A stretch of 64,000 bases of DNA from Cladosporium sp. IMV 00045 (Eukaryota > Ascomycota > Dothideomycetes > Cladosporiales > Cladosporiaceae). Where the stretch lies: positions 62,001 to 126,000 of the forward strand of contig MSJI02000904.1 of assembly GCA_001931905.2 (NCBI GenBank). Direction: 5' to 3'. Position 1 is the first letter of the stretch; every line of letters begins with the position of its first letter. The notes under the pieces were generated by a model that ran no database searches, had not been told where the DNA came from, and saw only the letters and a list, made by a program, of their open reading frames with translations. Positions 33,101 through 44,704 of the stretch are shown piece by piece. Made by a program: the position numbers and the translations under genes.

Positions 33101-35092
33101 ATGGGTCTCCTTACTATGCTCGTCCACAACGACGCCATCAAGACTGATCCTCAAGAGATCTACGGATGGCGCGTTTACGCTCTGGCTTGCTCGGTACGTT
33201 TGACATATCTTGTCGTCAACGATGAAAGGCTGACAAAGACAGGCATGTTTCGGTGGCATGTTGTTCGGTGTTGACTCGGGTATCATTGGAGGTGTCTTGA
33301 CCATGGACACGTTCAAAGAGTAAGTAGACCTCTTGACTCGTGGCGATATTCAGACCCGAGTTGACACAATTTGTAGTACTTACGGTCTCACCGCACTCAA
33401 CGACGACAAGGTCGCGCTCGCCAACCTGCAAGCAAACATTGTCACGACCCTTCAGTGTGGTTGTTTCGTTGGTGCTCTCAGCACCGGTATCATTGCTGAC
33501 AAGATCGGTCGCCGCTACAACTTGATCCTTGCAGCTATCCTCGCCATCATCGGTACTATCATGCAAGCAGCCGCCATGGGTCACATTGCCGCTATCTTCG
33601 TTGGCCGTTTCATTGCCGGTCTCGGTGTCGGTGCTGCTTCCATGGTTACGCCGCTGTACAGTGAGTATTGAAATCACTCGCTCAATCAAAGCACTTGCTG
33701 ATAGAAGACAGTTTCCGAGAACGCTCCTCGTGCCATCCGCGGTGGTCTGACCGGTATCTACCAACTCTTCATCACCGCCGGTATCATGCTGGCGTTCTGG
33801 ATCAACTACGGCTCCAACGCACACATCACTGGCGACGCCCAATACATCATTCCCCTTGTCATGCAGGGTCTCCCCGCCGCTCTGCTCTTCGGCTCCATGT
33901 GGTTCTGCAATGAGTCTCCCCGCTGGCTCGCTCGCCAGGACCGCTGGGAAGAGGCTGCCACAACCCTCTCTCGCGTCCGCGCTCTTCCTGCCACGCACCC
34001 CTACGTTGCCAGCGAGCTCACCGAGATCAGGGATCAGCTTGACCACGAACGCAGACTGATTGGCGATGCGGGTTTCAAAGACTTGATGAGAGAGATGTGG
34101 ACAATCCCCGGCAACAGGAACCGTGCCCTCCTTTCTGTTGGTCTCATGATCTGCCAGCAGATGACCGGTACCAACGCGATGTAAGTGGCCCCAAAAAGTC
34201 TCTGCGATCAAATATTAGCTAACACGTCGATAGTAACTACTGTATGGCTCTCATGTCTCCATGACACATCTGATAGTCAGTAGCAGGATACTAATTTGTC
34301 GCAGATGCTCCCCAGATTTTCTCCAACTTGGGCCTCACTGGCACTGAAGTCGGTCTCTTCGCCACTGGCATCTACGGTGTCATCAAGATGGTCATGTGCG
34401 GCCTCTTCCTGATCTTCGCTGCCGACTCTCTTGGACGCCGCAAGTCTCTCCTCTGGACGTCGATTGCCATGGGTCTGTCCATGCTTTACGTCGGTCTGTT
34501 CGTCCGCATTGCACCGCCGCAGGCAGGTGAGCCCGTGATTCCCGCCGGCTACTTCGCCCTTGTCTGCGTCTACCTCTTCGCCTCCTTCTTCCAGTGGGGT
34601 TGGGGTCCTGTAAGTTGCTTGAGCTTGTGCGATGAATCAAGGAACAGAGCTGACATACCATCTAGGTCTGCTGGATCTACGTCTCCGAGATCCCGACCGC
34701 TCGTCTCCGTGGCCTCAACGTCGCTCTGGCTGCTGCCACCCAATGGCTCTTCAACCTGGTCATTGCTCGCGCGGTGCCCAACATGCTGGTGACCATGGGT
34801 GAGGGCGGCTACGGTGCCTTCATCACCTTTGCTTGCTTCTGTTTGGCCATGTTCATCTTTGTCTGGTTCCTCGTTCCTGAGACCAAGGTACGTGACACTG
34901 TGACAAGATCCCCCTCGAAAAGATCGCTAACCGGCTTGCGAATAGGGTCTTGCCCTCGAGAAGATGGACGAGCTCTTCGGCGTCACCGAGCTCTTCAAGA
35001 AGGCCGATGACGAGGAGGCCGGATCTGTTGACATCTCTTCTGAGAAGAACGCCACCACGACTGAGCAGGTCGAGATCAGCCAGGCCAAGTAA
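33101..35092 (+). CDS. Quinate/sugar permease (MFS)
   Basis: Eight exons encode 534 residues: 33101-33193, 33243-33319, 33377-33660, 33712-34180, 34234-34241, 34305-34609, 34666-34887 and 34946-35092. Every junction is GT-AG and keeps frame. Exon 5 is only 8 nt (TAACTACT) and is required to read INYYAPQIF. Sugar-porter signatures are all present: [61 protein letters not shown] and [17 protein letters not shown], with twelve hydrophobic segments. The start [26 protein letters not shown] resembles fungal quinate permeases more than hexose carriers. It is a plasma-membrane proton symporter by family; the substrate is inferred. It is divergent from the cellulase gene 2.1 kb away. Confidence 0.92.
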
Positions 35093-35591
35093 GGGTTGGA
35101 TACGAAGTGGATGTAACCGAGTGTGGCGTTTTGATTCTCGCGGGTATGGTGAATGAGAAAGTGCTACCTAGAGCAGACTCTTGATTTAGACAGTTTGTTC
35201 TTAATGACCTGAACGTGGTTAATTGCCTGATTTTGCCTGCTCGCGTCCTCTGGTACTAGTGGTGAAGTCTCGTCCAGTAGAGAAGTTGGTAACATCCAAA
35301 TATTTCTAATAATCCTGACAAAACGTGCGACGATCTAAAGGCCGAACTAAAGACATGGAATTTTGAATGTGAAGGCATATACTCTTTTGTAGACGCAAAG
35401 AAGATGACATTGTTCAAGTAGAAAGTGTAGCTTGATCTAACGAGGCGGCGGCAGCACTTCGGAGATCCGAGGCTCTCTACGCAATTCTCAAGCAACATTT
35501 ATTTCCTACAATCGTAGAACCAGAACCACAACAAACACAGCTGAGCATATCCAGCGCAAAACACTGCGCAAGCAGACACACATCCCCGAAA
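35093..35591. other. Spacer, permease to RRP46
   Basis: About 500 bp that should hold the permease 3' UTR and RRP46 promoter. Nothing recognised. Confidence 0.4.
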
Positions 35592-36314
35592 ATGGTACCC
35601 CAAATCACCACCTCCTCATTGACCCGCGCCGACGGCTCAGCGACCTACACCGACGGCCTATTCTCCATCCTCGCAGCCGTCAACGGCCCCGTCGAAGTCT
35701 CGCGCCGCGACGAGCTCCCCGAAGAAGCCGCAATCGAAGTGAACATTCGCCCAGGATCGGGCGTGGGCGGACCGCGCGAGCGCTGGCTGGAAACCGTACT
35801 TCATTCGCTTCTGCGCAGCGTCGTGCTGGTGCACCTGCACCCTCGCACGTTGCTGCAGGTCACGCTGCAGGTGGTGCAAGAGCCCAGTGTTAAGTTCTCA
35901 AAGGGAAGGGGAGATGTCGCTGTCATGCCTGCGCTGGCGAACGCGGCGTTTTTGGCGCTCGTGGATGGTGGGCTGCCGCTTGATACGACTATGAATGCGG
36001 TACTGGTGGCTGTGGGAAAGAGCGGAAATGTGGTCGCGAAGCCTGCAGTGAAAGATTTGGAGGATTGCGAGAGTGTGCATGCGATGGCGTTTGGAGCTCA
36101 TGGAGGCATGTTGTTGGACGAGTCCACGGGCAACTTTGGGTTGAAGACTTGGGAAGAGGTGACGGACAAGGCTATGGAGAATTGTAAGGCTGCTTTCGCG
36201 GCTGGAGGAGAGGATGAGGCAATGGGTAACGGAGATGTTGAGACAGAGCCGTGGTTAAGGCAGGCTCTTGAAGAGAAGGTCAGAGATTCTAATGCTTGGA
36301 GGGAGAGCACTTGA
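35592..36314 (+). CDS. RRP46: Exosome core subunit RRP46
   Basis: A single exon of 240 residues, the usual size of fungal RRP46. RRP46 is one of six RNase-PH-like ring subunits of the RNA exosome, needed for 3'-5' processing and decay in nucleus and cytoplasm. The fold shows as DGSATYTDGLFSILAAVNGPVEV at the N-terminus, RERWLETVLHSLLRSVV, LHPRTLLQVTLQVVQ, then AALANAAFLALVDGGLPL-like helices and a late VHAMAFGAHGGMLLDESTG. The usual RNase PH catalytic residues are not expected in this eukaryotic subunit. The C-terminus is acidic and longer than in yeast. It could in principle be a related ring subunit (MTR3, RRP41), but the order of motifs fits RRP46 best. Confidence 0.88.
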   Translation: MVPQITTSSLTRADGSATYTDGLFSILAAVNGPVEVSRRDELPEEAAIEVNIRPGSGVGGPRERWLETVLHSLLRSVVLVHLHPRTLLQVTLQVVQEPSVKFSKGRGDVAVMPALANAAFLALVDGGLPLDTTMNAVLVAVGKSGNVVAKPAVKDLEDCESVHAMAFGAHGGMLLDESTGNFGLKTWEEVTDKAMENCKAAFAAGGEDEAMGNGDVETEPWLRQALEEKVRDSNAWREST

Positions 36315-36804
36315 TTGCGCCATTGAGCGTGCAATTCACCCAATTCTCCCCTGAGGATGACTTTACACCATCGCTGTAATGATGGAACGAATAAAGCTAC
36401 ATCGAGGACCGGCCGACACAATCACCACCGGACAATTCGCTCCCTATGGCTCACAGCGCTGTGCGAGCGAATTGAAAAGCGCGTCTTGTGCTTTACGAGA
36501 AGGAACCACCGAAGGTCAATGGTACGCACTCAACCACCATCCAACAGGTTTCATCAGTGTCCATCAAGCGACACGCGAGTGATGAGGATGATATGATGAT
36601 TTGATGAATGACAGATGATGGTCCAACGGCCGATCGTGGAGGTGTTGGATTACAAGTGAGGTCAAATTAAAGCTTCGCGCACTTTTTGGCAGGTACGATG
36701 CTCACTCACTGCAATGCCCACTGAAGATGCTCATTCTCAACGACCTTCCACGGCTCCTATCATTTCATCGATACTTAGATACATGTTAGAGAGACCATCA
36801 CAAA
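36315..36804. other. Spacer, RRP46 to OB-fold gene
   Basis: 490 bp; 3' UTR of RRP46 and promoter of the next gene. Two short overlapping frames at 36357-36596 have no support. Confidence 0.4.
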
Positions 36805-38551
36805 ATGTCGAACACTCACACGAACAGCTCCATTCAAGCCTTCTTCCCTCCCACAGCCTCTTCCTCTTCTCCGACCAAAGCGATATCGAGCTCCTCGTAC
36901 GGCGACGGCTTCACCGCAAAAGAACTCGAAGACGCAGCGAAGCCATTGACTTTGAAGCTATGGCAGCCGGAAGTCGACTATGCCGACTGCGAAATCCGTG
37001 ACCTCTATCCGGGCCCTCGCTGTGTGACTTTCATGGGCCGCGTTGCCAACATGTTTGACGTCTCAAACGCGCCGAAAACTCCAAGAAGTGCAAAAGGATG
37101 TGTCAAGCTCTGCGTGAAGGATGACCATGGCGCTATCACTGTGAGGGTGTGGTATGCGAATCGCTACCCGCGTGTGCGGCTTGGTTCTCTGGTTTCCGTC
37201 TGGACAAATCATGGTTAGCCACTCAAGTGAGAAATCATGAGATGATGGTATGCTGACCTTGGCCAGTTTCCAATGGGGAGATGGGCAACATGGCCAGCAC
37301 CACCGCGCCGTTGTTTGCTTCTTTGTTTCCAGAACGAGATCGCAGCTGTCACCTCATGGTTCATGAGAACAGCGATGAGGGTGTCATGCTCAAACGTCCC
37401 CTTGGACATCACGAAGGGCGCCCGATGCCCAACCTGATGACGCTGCAGAACTTCATCGATGGAGGATATGATGTGATAGGGGCTAAAATTCTGGTCGTAG
37501 TGAAGAGCCTAGGCCAGCGCAAGCGAGGTAAGGGCAAGATTGAATATCACTACCGAGCACGCTGTTGACCATTTGTAGTCGAACGCAAAGATGGCAGTAC
37601 AACAGAGAATATCAACATCCAAGTGCACGACGACACGGCTGCGGCTACCCTTGGGCTTTGGGGTACGCCTGCTCTTTCGCCCACGGGTGACCTGGTTGAT
37701 GGAGAGAACAGCACTCTTACGGACGAAGCGGCAAAAGAAGGATCGTCCTGGAGAGCCGGCAAAACGATTCTCTTACTCGATGCGCCAGGCTGCAAGATTG
37801 GCAGAAGTACTTACCTCAGCCTAACGACCAACACCATCGTGGACGTTGACCCTGACATCGCCGACGCCCACTGGCTACGCCGCTGGGCTAGCAGGCAAAT
37901 GGTCCGCGAAGCTATAAATCCTCCCTTCCCAGAAGGAGTGTTCGACCTAAAAGCCTTGACTTCTAGCCCTTTGCGATGCCTCTACACCTTCGCTGACCTG
38001 GATGAATGGGCAAGAGTGGCATCACGGGAGACTTTCCAAGGATATTTGAGCGTCCTCGTGATGGAGATCAGGCTGCTTGAAAACAAGAAAAGAGGCATGC
38101 TAATGTGCGGAGAGTGCTGCTCGATGCCTGTGTATGGCAACGAGTTGGGTGGTGTTTGCAAAGGATGCGATAAGCAAGTCGAGCTGAGACTTAATCCGAA
38201 GATTGTACGTGAATATCCATCGCTAAGTCCTCAGGCTTATGTTACTGACCAGAACAGCTCGGTCAGGTCCTGGATGAGACAGCATCTGTAGCTCCTGGAA
38301 AGCTGCTTCTGAGTGCGAAGGCATGGCGTGAGCTACTTGGTCATTCGGCTGAAGATTTGCTCAAGCTTGGTAGGTATTGATGCAACCGATGTCAAGTCGT
38401 AGGGGATTGCTGACATAACACAGACTGTGATCAGATGAAATATATTGCTGATCGCCTGCTCTTCAGCCGTCTAACGCTTCTGTTCGGCTGGACTGGAGAT
38501 GAGAGTAAAGCGGGTGGGCGAATCTGTGTCTTGGAGGTCATGTCTGGATGA
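36805..38551 (+). CDS. Three-OB-fold ssDNA-binding-like protein (RPA1/MEIOB-like)
   Basis: Five exons, 36805-37213, 37267-37527, 37579-38204, 38258-38369 and 38424-38551, encode 511 residues; all junctions are GT-AG and in frame. An N-terminal QAFFPP segment resembles a PCNA- or RPA-interaction peptide. The first OB-like unit (about 50-135) contains CEIRDLYPGPRCVTFMGRVAN and AITVRVWYA. A second spans about 185-310, ending GRSTYLSLTTNTIVDVDPDI. A third carries a zinc ribbon, CGECCSMPVYGNELGGVCKGC (CxxC-x13-CxxC). Three OB folds with zinc in the last is the RPA1 plan, and the TNTIVDVDPDIADAHWLR segment recalls the meiotic RPA1 paralogue MEIOB. A role in meiotic recombination or ssDNA binding is inferred; a POT1 role looks less likely. 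Confidence 0.8.
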
Positions 38552-39213
38552 TGATCATGCCAATAACTTCCGCCAGCTTGTTCTGGAGACATTCGCAAAG
38601 AAAATGTACGTTGTATGAGAAACGTCAATAGCTAGATTGAGTCGATCTATTGTCCACGTCGAGTCTGTCGCGGTAGCAGAGAAGGTTGCCGAAAGGGGAG
38701 ATGTCTTTGACAAAATGGCTTCGTTAATATTGCTCGAAACAACCTGGTCTTCCTCTAAATCGTATCTAAATACATGGGCAGCCCACCTTTCATAATCGTG
38801 AACGAAGCACCAAGGTTAACATGCGATTGTACAAATATAATTTGTTGAATTCAGAGAGGCAGCATTTCAGAAGGTGTGTCTGCACGTTGTAGAAAGCCGA
38901 ACTGCCGCCGAGTCAGGCTTAGCGGCATGTTTTGTTTACCTCTCGGCTGGGCTTTCTCCGCCTTCATCGTCAATCTGCACGAACCACCGCCTTGACGACC
39001 TGTGGACGAGAAACAGCATCATTAATACGAACGACATACGCGACCGCACGCGCGAACACATTGGAAGTCACCAAACAGCACAATCACGACACACGCGCAT
39101 CCTACGCGGCCGAATTAGCGACCTACTCGACACGCGACACGCGCTTTCTTTCTGATCGACACCGACACCACGGAGGCCCGCCGTTGCGCGCTGAAAGAGA
39201 TCGCGACAAAGCG
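38552..39213. other. Spacer, OB-fold gene to DSN1
   Basis: 660 bp. The DSN1 frame stays open upstream to an ATG at 38932, but the extra 94 codons are not family-like. The rest is 3' UTR and promoter. Confidence 0.45.
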
Positions 39214-41139
39214 ATGTCCATGGTAGTCACGCGCTCGCCATTGACTGCCATTGGAATGAACGGTGCGGGAGCAGCGGCTCCCAAGCGAAGGAGCGCGCGG
39301 TTGAGCGCGGAGGGACAGGATGATGGCGAGAGGCCGAGCAAGAAGACGAGGGTGGACGCGGCGCAAAGCGCTGGAGCTGCGAAAGAGGAACCCGTAAAGA
39401 AGAGAGCTCGCGGAAAGGGTAAGTTGGATAAATTGAAAATGGCGGAGACTGTAGAATGAGGGAACAAGATGCGATACTGGGTGAGAGGAGTTTGCGCTGA
39501 CGTGGGGATACAGTGTACGACAACAAAGACGGCGATTTCGAGTTTACGAAGCGAGCGAAACCCACCAAAAAGTCCGCAGCGCGAGACCAAGGCACCGAGA
39601 AAGCGCCCAGTGCGCCCGAACCCACGGCAACAGCAACATCGAGCACATCACGGTCAAAATCGCAGAAGTCCAAAGATGCACCAGAAGAGAGGTCTGCACC
39701 ACAAACTGTCCAGAAGAAACCGCGAGGAAAGCTGCCCACAAGTCCGGATGAGGGCGTCGCGCCACAGACTGCTCGTAGGAGCAAGAGAGCATTTCAAGAA
39801 GTGAAATCGCCTTCGCCACACAAGGCCGTGCATGCCCAGTCGCATCAGTACAATGACCGTTCCCCGAGTCCCGGTTTCCGACCTGTGACAGTGAAGAAGA
39901 AGCGCAAGACGCAAGCCGAAGTTCCAGATGAAGAAGAGAAAACGATGAAGATCGCATTACCGCCTGCGGATACGCCAATCATCAAACGCAACAAGGAGAT
40001 GCGCAAAGCAAGCGCAGATACGAACCGCCGAAGCAGTTCTGGAATGAGGGGAAGACGCGCCAGCAGTCTGATCGACGAAGGGCGAGGAAATGGTGAGTTT
40101 TGCACAAAAATGCCCCTTGAAATGCAGCCTTGGGAGCAGAGTTTGATATCTGAAAGCAGTGCTACAAGGCAGCTTCACGTCTCATGCTGGGATAGATTGT
40201 GCTAACGGTCTCTCCTCTTTCGCAGCACTACCACATCCTGAAGTACCTACTGCGGAATTTTACAAACACATCTCAGCCGACCTCACAGAACCACGGCGAA
40301 TGCGATGTTTGCTTGGTTGGTGTGGCAGCAGGGCTCTACCAGCCAAGCCAGATGCACCCAAAGATAGCTCCAAGGAGGCAAATGCCGAATTCCAAGCATT
40401 GCAAGCAGGTATGCAGAAAACGATATGTCTTCAACTTGAATTTGGGAGTACTCGCTGACATTGTTGCAGCACGTGTGATCCAGGCAGAGCTCTCTCAAGA
40501 TTTGGTGTCGAAGGGCACTCTCAGCGATTGGTTTTCAAGGGACGACGAGCCGCAAATGCAAGTGGCATTACGAAAGAAGCCAAATCCGCGAAATATTGCA
40601 AATGCAGCAAAGGCCGAGGAGCTTGAGCGAGAGCTCGAAAGGTGTGTGGTATCGGCTAGTATGACTGTCCGAACGAAGAACTGACCTTGTGCAGACTAAA
40701 GAAAGAGCGTCAAGAATGGGACAATCTCGCAAAATCGGCAGTACCAGCGCCAACCCCCGAAAAACAACAACCAACTCGAGAATCCGAATCAGCCATCCGC
40801 GGCCTCTCGCCACTAAACTCCGACCTGCTCAGCAGTCCCGACCGTGCCATATTCGCCCAGCTCAATGAACTCTCAACATCATCATCCGCCCCTACCGCGC
40901 TCCAAAAACGCCTTCAAACCGTTTCCTCCAACCTCGAATTTTCCATCGATCAGCTCGCGCAAGGCGTCCACGCTATGGCTACGACTCGAGAGACGGCCGA
41001 GCGCGTGGCGGATCGATCTCTCAAGGACGCCACGGATATCTTGGAAGAGCGCAATAAGGAGAAGAAGGAGAGGGATGGGAGTATCGAGCCGATGGGTGCT
41101 CTTCGTGGTCTGGCTAAAGTGCTCAACCGGGGGAAGTGA
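39214..41139 (+). CDS. DSN1: Kinetochore MIND-complex subunit DSN1/Mis13
   Basis: Five exons, 39214-39418, 39514-40092, 40226-40408, 40470-40641 and 40695-41139, encode 527 residues, all with GT-AG borders in frame. DSN1 (Mis13) is part of the Mis12/MIND complex linking centromeric chromatin to the NDC80 complex. The N-terminal start MSMVVTRSPLTAIGMNG is followed by KRRSARLS and long basic, Ser/Pro-rich disorder. The Mis13 domain begins at SSSGMRGRRASSLIDEG (exon 2), then ALPHPEVPTAEFYKHI and RRMRCLLGWCG, the family's hallmark. The later exons are helical and coiled (ELERELERLKKERQEWDNL). An Aurora-type site (RRSS) precedes the domain, as in other DSN1 proteins. No start other than 39214 gives a family-like N-terminus. 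Confidence 0.92.
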
Positions 41140-41958
41140 TGAGATGAACGATGGACGTGAGCGAAAATCTTCAGCGTGGGCGTGACGGCGTAGGGCCATG
41201 GAGGAGCCAACCCACGGGTATGCTTCACGGGATACATATCATCTTTACTGCGAAGCAGCCAAATGTTTGGTGGCAGAGACAAAGATGCAAGCCTGAAGAA
41301 TCCTCCGCAACCTCCAAGGCGAACAACCCACAGCTTGCCCCAGACATTCTACCCCGGTATGCGCCGCTTTGCAAAGGCACTACGGGTCAAGCACTTCAGG
41401 TCCATTCAGGTCCAGCAGCAAGGGAAACGAGTTTAAGGGCCTGAACTCGTGAGCGAGGCTTCTTCACCGGGCTGTTTGAGGGTTATGGGTGTACATTGCC
41501 AGCGGCAATTTTGTTTTTGAAGCTTTCGATTTTTTGAGCGAGACGGGAGATACCTCTTTCTTTACCTCTTTTGTTTCTCTTCTCATGACCTTTCTTCCGA
41601 TTATACTCCTTAGCAAGAATGAAAGATGAGATTTTGAAGATTACCTAGATTCCTTATCATCATGTACGTGCACGTTGAGAACATACGCCAACGCCAACGG
41701 TGCCAAATCGACGAAGAGCAAACCAACGAAGGAGCTTTGAACGTGAAGCGAAGAGATGAGATGGGATTCTTAGTCTTCTATAAGATCTCTGCCATATCTA
41801 CAAGTCTTTCCCGATAAGGGTACCGTAGTGCCCCTTTCTCCCATTTCCATTCGAATATAAACAAGATATAAAAGCAGAAATTCAACGCCAGCGCTTGTAT
41901 CCCATTTTAGCTTTCGTCCAAAGCTCTCAAAAATCATAATCAAGATGCCCTCCCTTCG
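41140..41958. other. Convergent 3' ends of DSN1 and IDO
   Basis: Both flanking genes end here. A plus-strand ATATAAAAG at about 41865-41874 lies 70-80 bp before an ATG at 41945 that opens a 99-codon frame antisense to the IDO C-terminus; a transcript from it is speculative. Confidence 0.45.
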
Positions 41959-43449
41959 TCAAGTAAAGCAAATCCCCCCCTCGCTCTCCTCCGCGCGCCA
42001 CACCGTCGCCAAACCAGGACACTGCTGGGGCGAAGACCTGCTCGCTCTCCGCTCGATTCTGCTCAACTGCACGCCCGCTGACCCTTTCTCCCTGCTCAGC
42101 AAGCGGCGCGCCCAGGCGTCCACGGCGGGCTCGCCGGTCTCGTCGCGCGCCTGGCGCAGGAACGGGATGAGCGAGCTGCCGCCCGTGCCTTTGAGGGATT
42201 TCTTGTCGCCGTGTTTCTCGGCGCCGGCGGTCTTGGGGCGGTGAGCGAGGTCGACTTTCTTCTCGCCAGCGTGCTGTTTTTCTTTGCTCGCGGCTTCGGC
42301 TTCGGCGCGCTTCTTCGCCGCAGCAGACGGCACGATGATGTACCGCGACACGATCTGGATGTGCTTGTCGCGCAGGGCGGAGAGCATGGCGAGGCTGGCA
42401 TCGAAAGCGACGGTGAGGGCGTGGTCGGTCGCGTGCTCCTCGACGAAAGCGCGGAGGTTGGCGACCTTGCCGACTTCGCCCAGGAAGCGGGCGTGCGGGC
42501 CCGGCATGTACTGGCGCATTTCGTGGATGAAGCTGGTCGGCGGGGCTTTCTTGCTCGAGTGCGGCGGGCTTTCGCCTTTCTTCTGCCCGGTCGGGCGGTG
42601 CTCGACGTTCAGCACTAGGTCGAAGAATTGGATGATGCTGCTTTGCGCGTTGCTGCCGCCGGAGAACTGCACGTAGCGCTGCTTGTTGATGGCGCCGCCG
42701 TTGTCGAAGACGACGCCGTTGGGCAGGCCGGCATCGGCCATGTTCTTGCTACCGGCGAGGAAGGGGCGGATGCGGTTGTAGAAGACGTGCGGGTCGCAGT
42801 TGTCGTACATCTTGGTGAGGAGCACGCCGAGTTCGTCGATGCGCTCGGCGAAGTTGCGCAGACTTTCGAGCACGACGTCGCGCTCGCCGCGGCGGGCTGC
42901 TTCAATGGCGTGAAGCATCATGGGGATGAGAGGCGCGCCGCGGGCTTCAATGGCTACGCTGACGAGGTAGAACCACTTCTCGTCCATGGATCCGGTGAAT
43001 GTGTGGAGCATGTCCAGGTTGGAGAGAGTGTCGGTGCGTTCAGACTCGAACAGCGGCTTCCAGTTCCACAGGACCAGACCGGCGTAAGTGGCCACAGGAG
43101 GCAGCTCCAGGCGCTCGCAGGTCTTCAAGAACGGGATCGTGACCGGTGCTGGGATGCGCTCTGCGGGCTTGTTACCACCCCAGATGTACGCATGCGTGAT
43201 GAAACCCAGAATGCTGTACGCTCTGCGCCACTGCTGGGCATCTTGCAGTCTGTCTGTTGTCAAGACAGGGAGCTTCTCCACGACGCGGCGCAGTCTCTTG
43301 CTCAAAATCAGACCCTGGAGGTTCTTGACGATGTCCTCCCATGGCTGGTAGTACTCGTCCGGAAGGACGTCGAGGGGAGCCTGGGTAGGAAGGAAGCCGT
43401 TTTCGACCGAGACGTCGAAGTCGGCGAGGTTGGGGATTTGGGCGACCAT
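41959..43449 (-). CDS. BNA2: Indoleamine 2,3-dioxygenase
   Basis: A single exon of 496 residues; the usual fungal size is 400-500. The enzyme oxidises tryptophan to N-formylkynurenine, the first step of de novo NAD synthesis, using haem iron. Family marks: FLPTQAPLDVLPDEYYQPWEDI at the start, ILGFITHAYIWGG, LPPVATYAGLVLWNW, FYLVSVAIEARGAPLIP, YNRIRPFLAG, VQFSGGSNAQSSIIQFFD, YMPGPHARFLGEV and RDKHIQIVSRYIIVP, in which the His is the proximal haem ligand. Near the C-terminus GTGGSSLIPFLRQARDET closes the fold. An inserted low-complexity loop (Lys/Ala/Glu-rich) separates the haem-ligand helix from this end. The last about 50 residues are basic and not family-like; they may be a true extension. 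Confidence 0.95.
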   Translation of the reverse strand: MVAQIPNLADFDVSVENGFLPTQAPLDVLPDEYYQPWEDIVKNLQGLILSKRLRRVVEKLPVLTTDRLQDAQQWRRAYSILGFITHAYIWGGNKPAERIPAPVTIPFLKTCERLELPPVATYAGLVLWNWKPLFESERTDTLSNLDMLHTFTGSMDEKWFYLVSVAIEARGAPLIPMMLHAIEAARRGERDVVLESLRNFAERIDELGVLLTKMYDNCDPHVFYNRIRPFLAGSKNMADAGLPNGVVFDNGGAINKQRYVQFSGGSNAQSSIIQFFDLVLNVEHRPTGQKKGESPPHSSKKAPPTSFIHEMRQYMPGPHARFLGEVGKVANLRAFVEEHATDHALTVAFDASLAMLSALRDKHIQIVSRYIIVPSAAAKKRAEAEAASKEKQHAGEKKVDLAHRPKTAGAEKHGDKKSLKGTGGSSLIPFLRQARDETGEPAVDAWARRLLSREKGSAGVQLSRIERRASRSSPQQCPGLATVWRAEESEGGICFT

Positions 43450-44704
43450 GGTGTGTTCTTTTGGGGGTGGTATGGATGCCAGACGCAGGCTTGCGACGTT
43501 GGAGACCGTGGTTGGAGGTCTGGACGCAACGTGACAAGCCCAGCCGTACTATATTCTTGAGGGAGGTCCCGTACTTTTGCGATTCTTGCGAACCGATCGA
43601 GTCAATCGTCTGAAGAGGAGCAGATGTATCGTCTCTAATCTATGTCTGCGTTCACCAGCGTTGATGTCGTCGGGGATGGAGCGGATCGCGTGACCAAATC
43701 CAGTCGCGAGAGTGGAAACCGGGTGGTCGGATGCGGTGTAGTGGGGTCTGGGGTATACCAAATAGATCAAAACGGTGGGTTGTAAAGCTGAGAGTGGCAG
43801 ATTCCAGAGTCAATGCCGTCGGTCAAGAGGAAGGCTGAGGTGTATTGTAATGTATTGGTTGACTGTATGACGCTGAGGCGAAAAAGGGTCCGAAGACGGG
43901 ATGGCCGGACGGATGAAGACGGCACGTTGTTCTCCTGCAGGCGAATGCGAAGTGAAGATTCGCGATTGCGAGGAAGAAGAGGGGAAGGAGGGTGATCGAG
44001 TGCTTGTGTAATAATTGCCCTTCTTCAATATACGCGGCGTGGAAGTTGCTGAGGAATAAATGCCCCACTTCTCGCTCTGCAATCTCCAAAGTCCGATGTA
44101 GGCGGGACGTCGCTTTTCCCATCCGCCACCTCGAGCTCGGCCACTCGCCAAGGCAGGACCGCTTGGTTCAATGCGTTGATTAATTCCTTTGATATTGAAG
44201 ATTCGAAATTCATTCTGTCTGCAGAGCAATAATCTGTATGATCTTGCGGTACTAATTCTATCAAAGTCTGAGAGTCGTCGACAACACAGACATCTGCCAT
44301 CGGTCTCTCTTTAAAAGCTGCAGACGAGCATCTTCACTCTTGCGTGATCTCGTTAATGCATTACACATCAATTCGCGCGGCTATCTCCGCTGCACCCCAG
44401 TCGCAGCGAAAGTTGGAAGTGAGACCGGCCCCATGGAGAATAGAAGTGCCGCTTTTTCGAGAATTTCGAAGTTCAGTTCACATCGAGCACGTGCTAAGAG
44501 ATGTTGATCACGTGACAGACGTAATTGTGCTTTTCACCTTGATGGTGTTGATTTGACAGAGGAATGTTCTGTGCTTGTCATACTGATCGTCCAATTCCTC
44601 AGGATCCAAGCTCGATTTTCCTGATCAACAGGATGACTCAAAAACTCCCTCCGTGATTCATGTCTCATCAATAAAAAGTCTGATCATTCCAACACATTGG
44701 GCGA
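43450..44704. other. Spacer upstream of IDO
   Basis: 1.25 kb with the IDO promoter. Overlapping short frames on both strands (43549-44300) have no recognisable domain. Nothing else seen. Confidence 0.45.

Noticed and set aside
33216..34211. Long minus-strand ORF (331 codons)
   Set aside because: Antisense shadow of the permease; runs through its introns.
38932..39213. Upstream start of DSN1 with an Arg-rich, presequence-like N-terminus
   Set aside because: A kinetochore protein should not carry it, and the residues from 39214 already align with the family start.
42628..43560. Plus-strand ORF of 310 codons
   Set aside because: Antisense to IDO; no recognisable protein.
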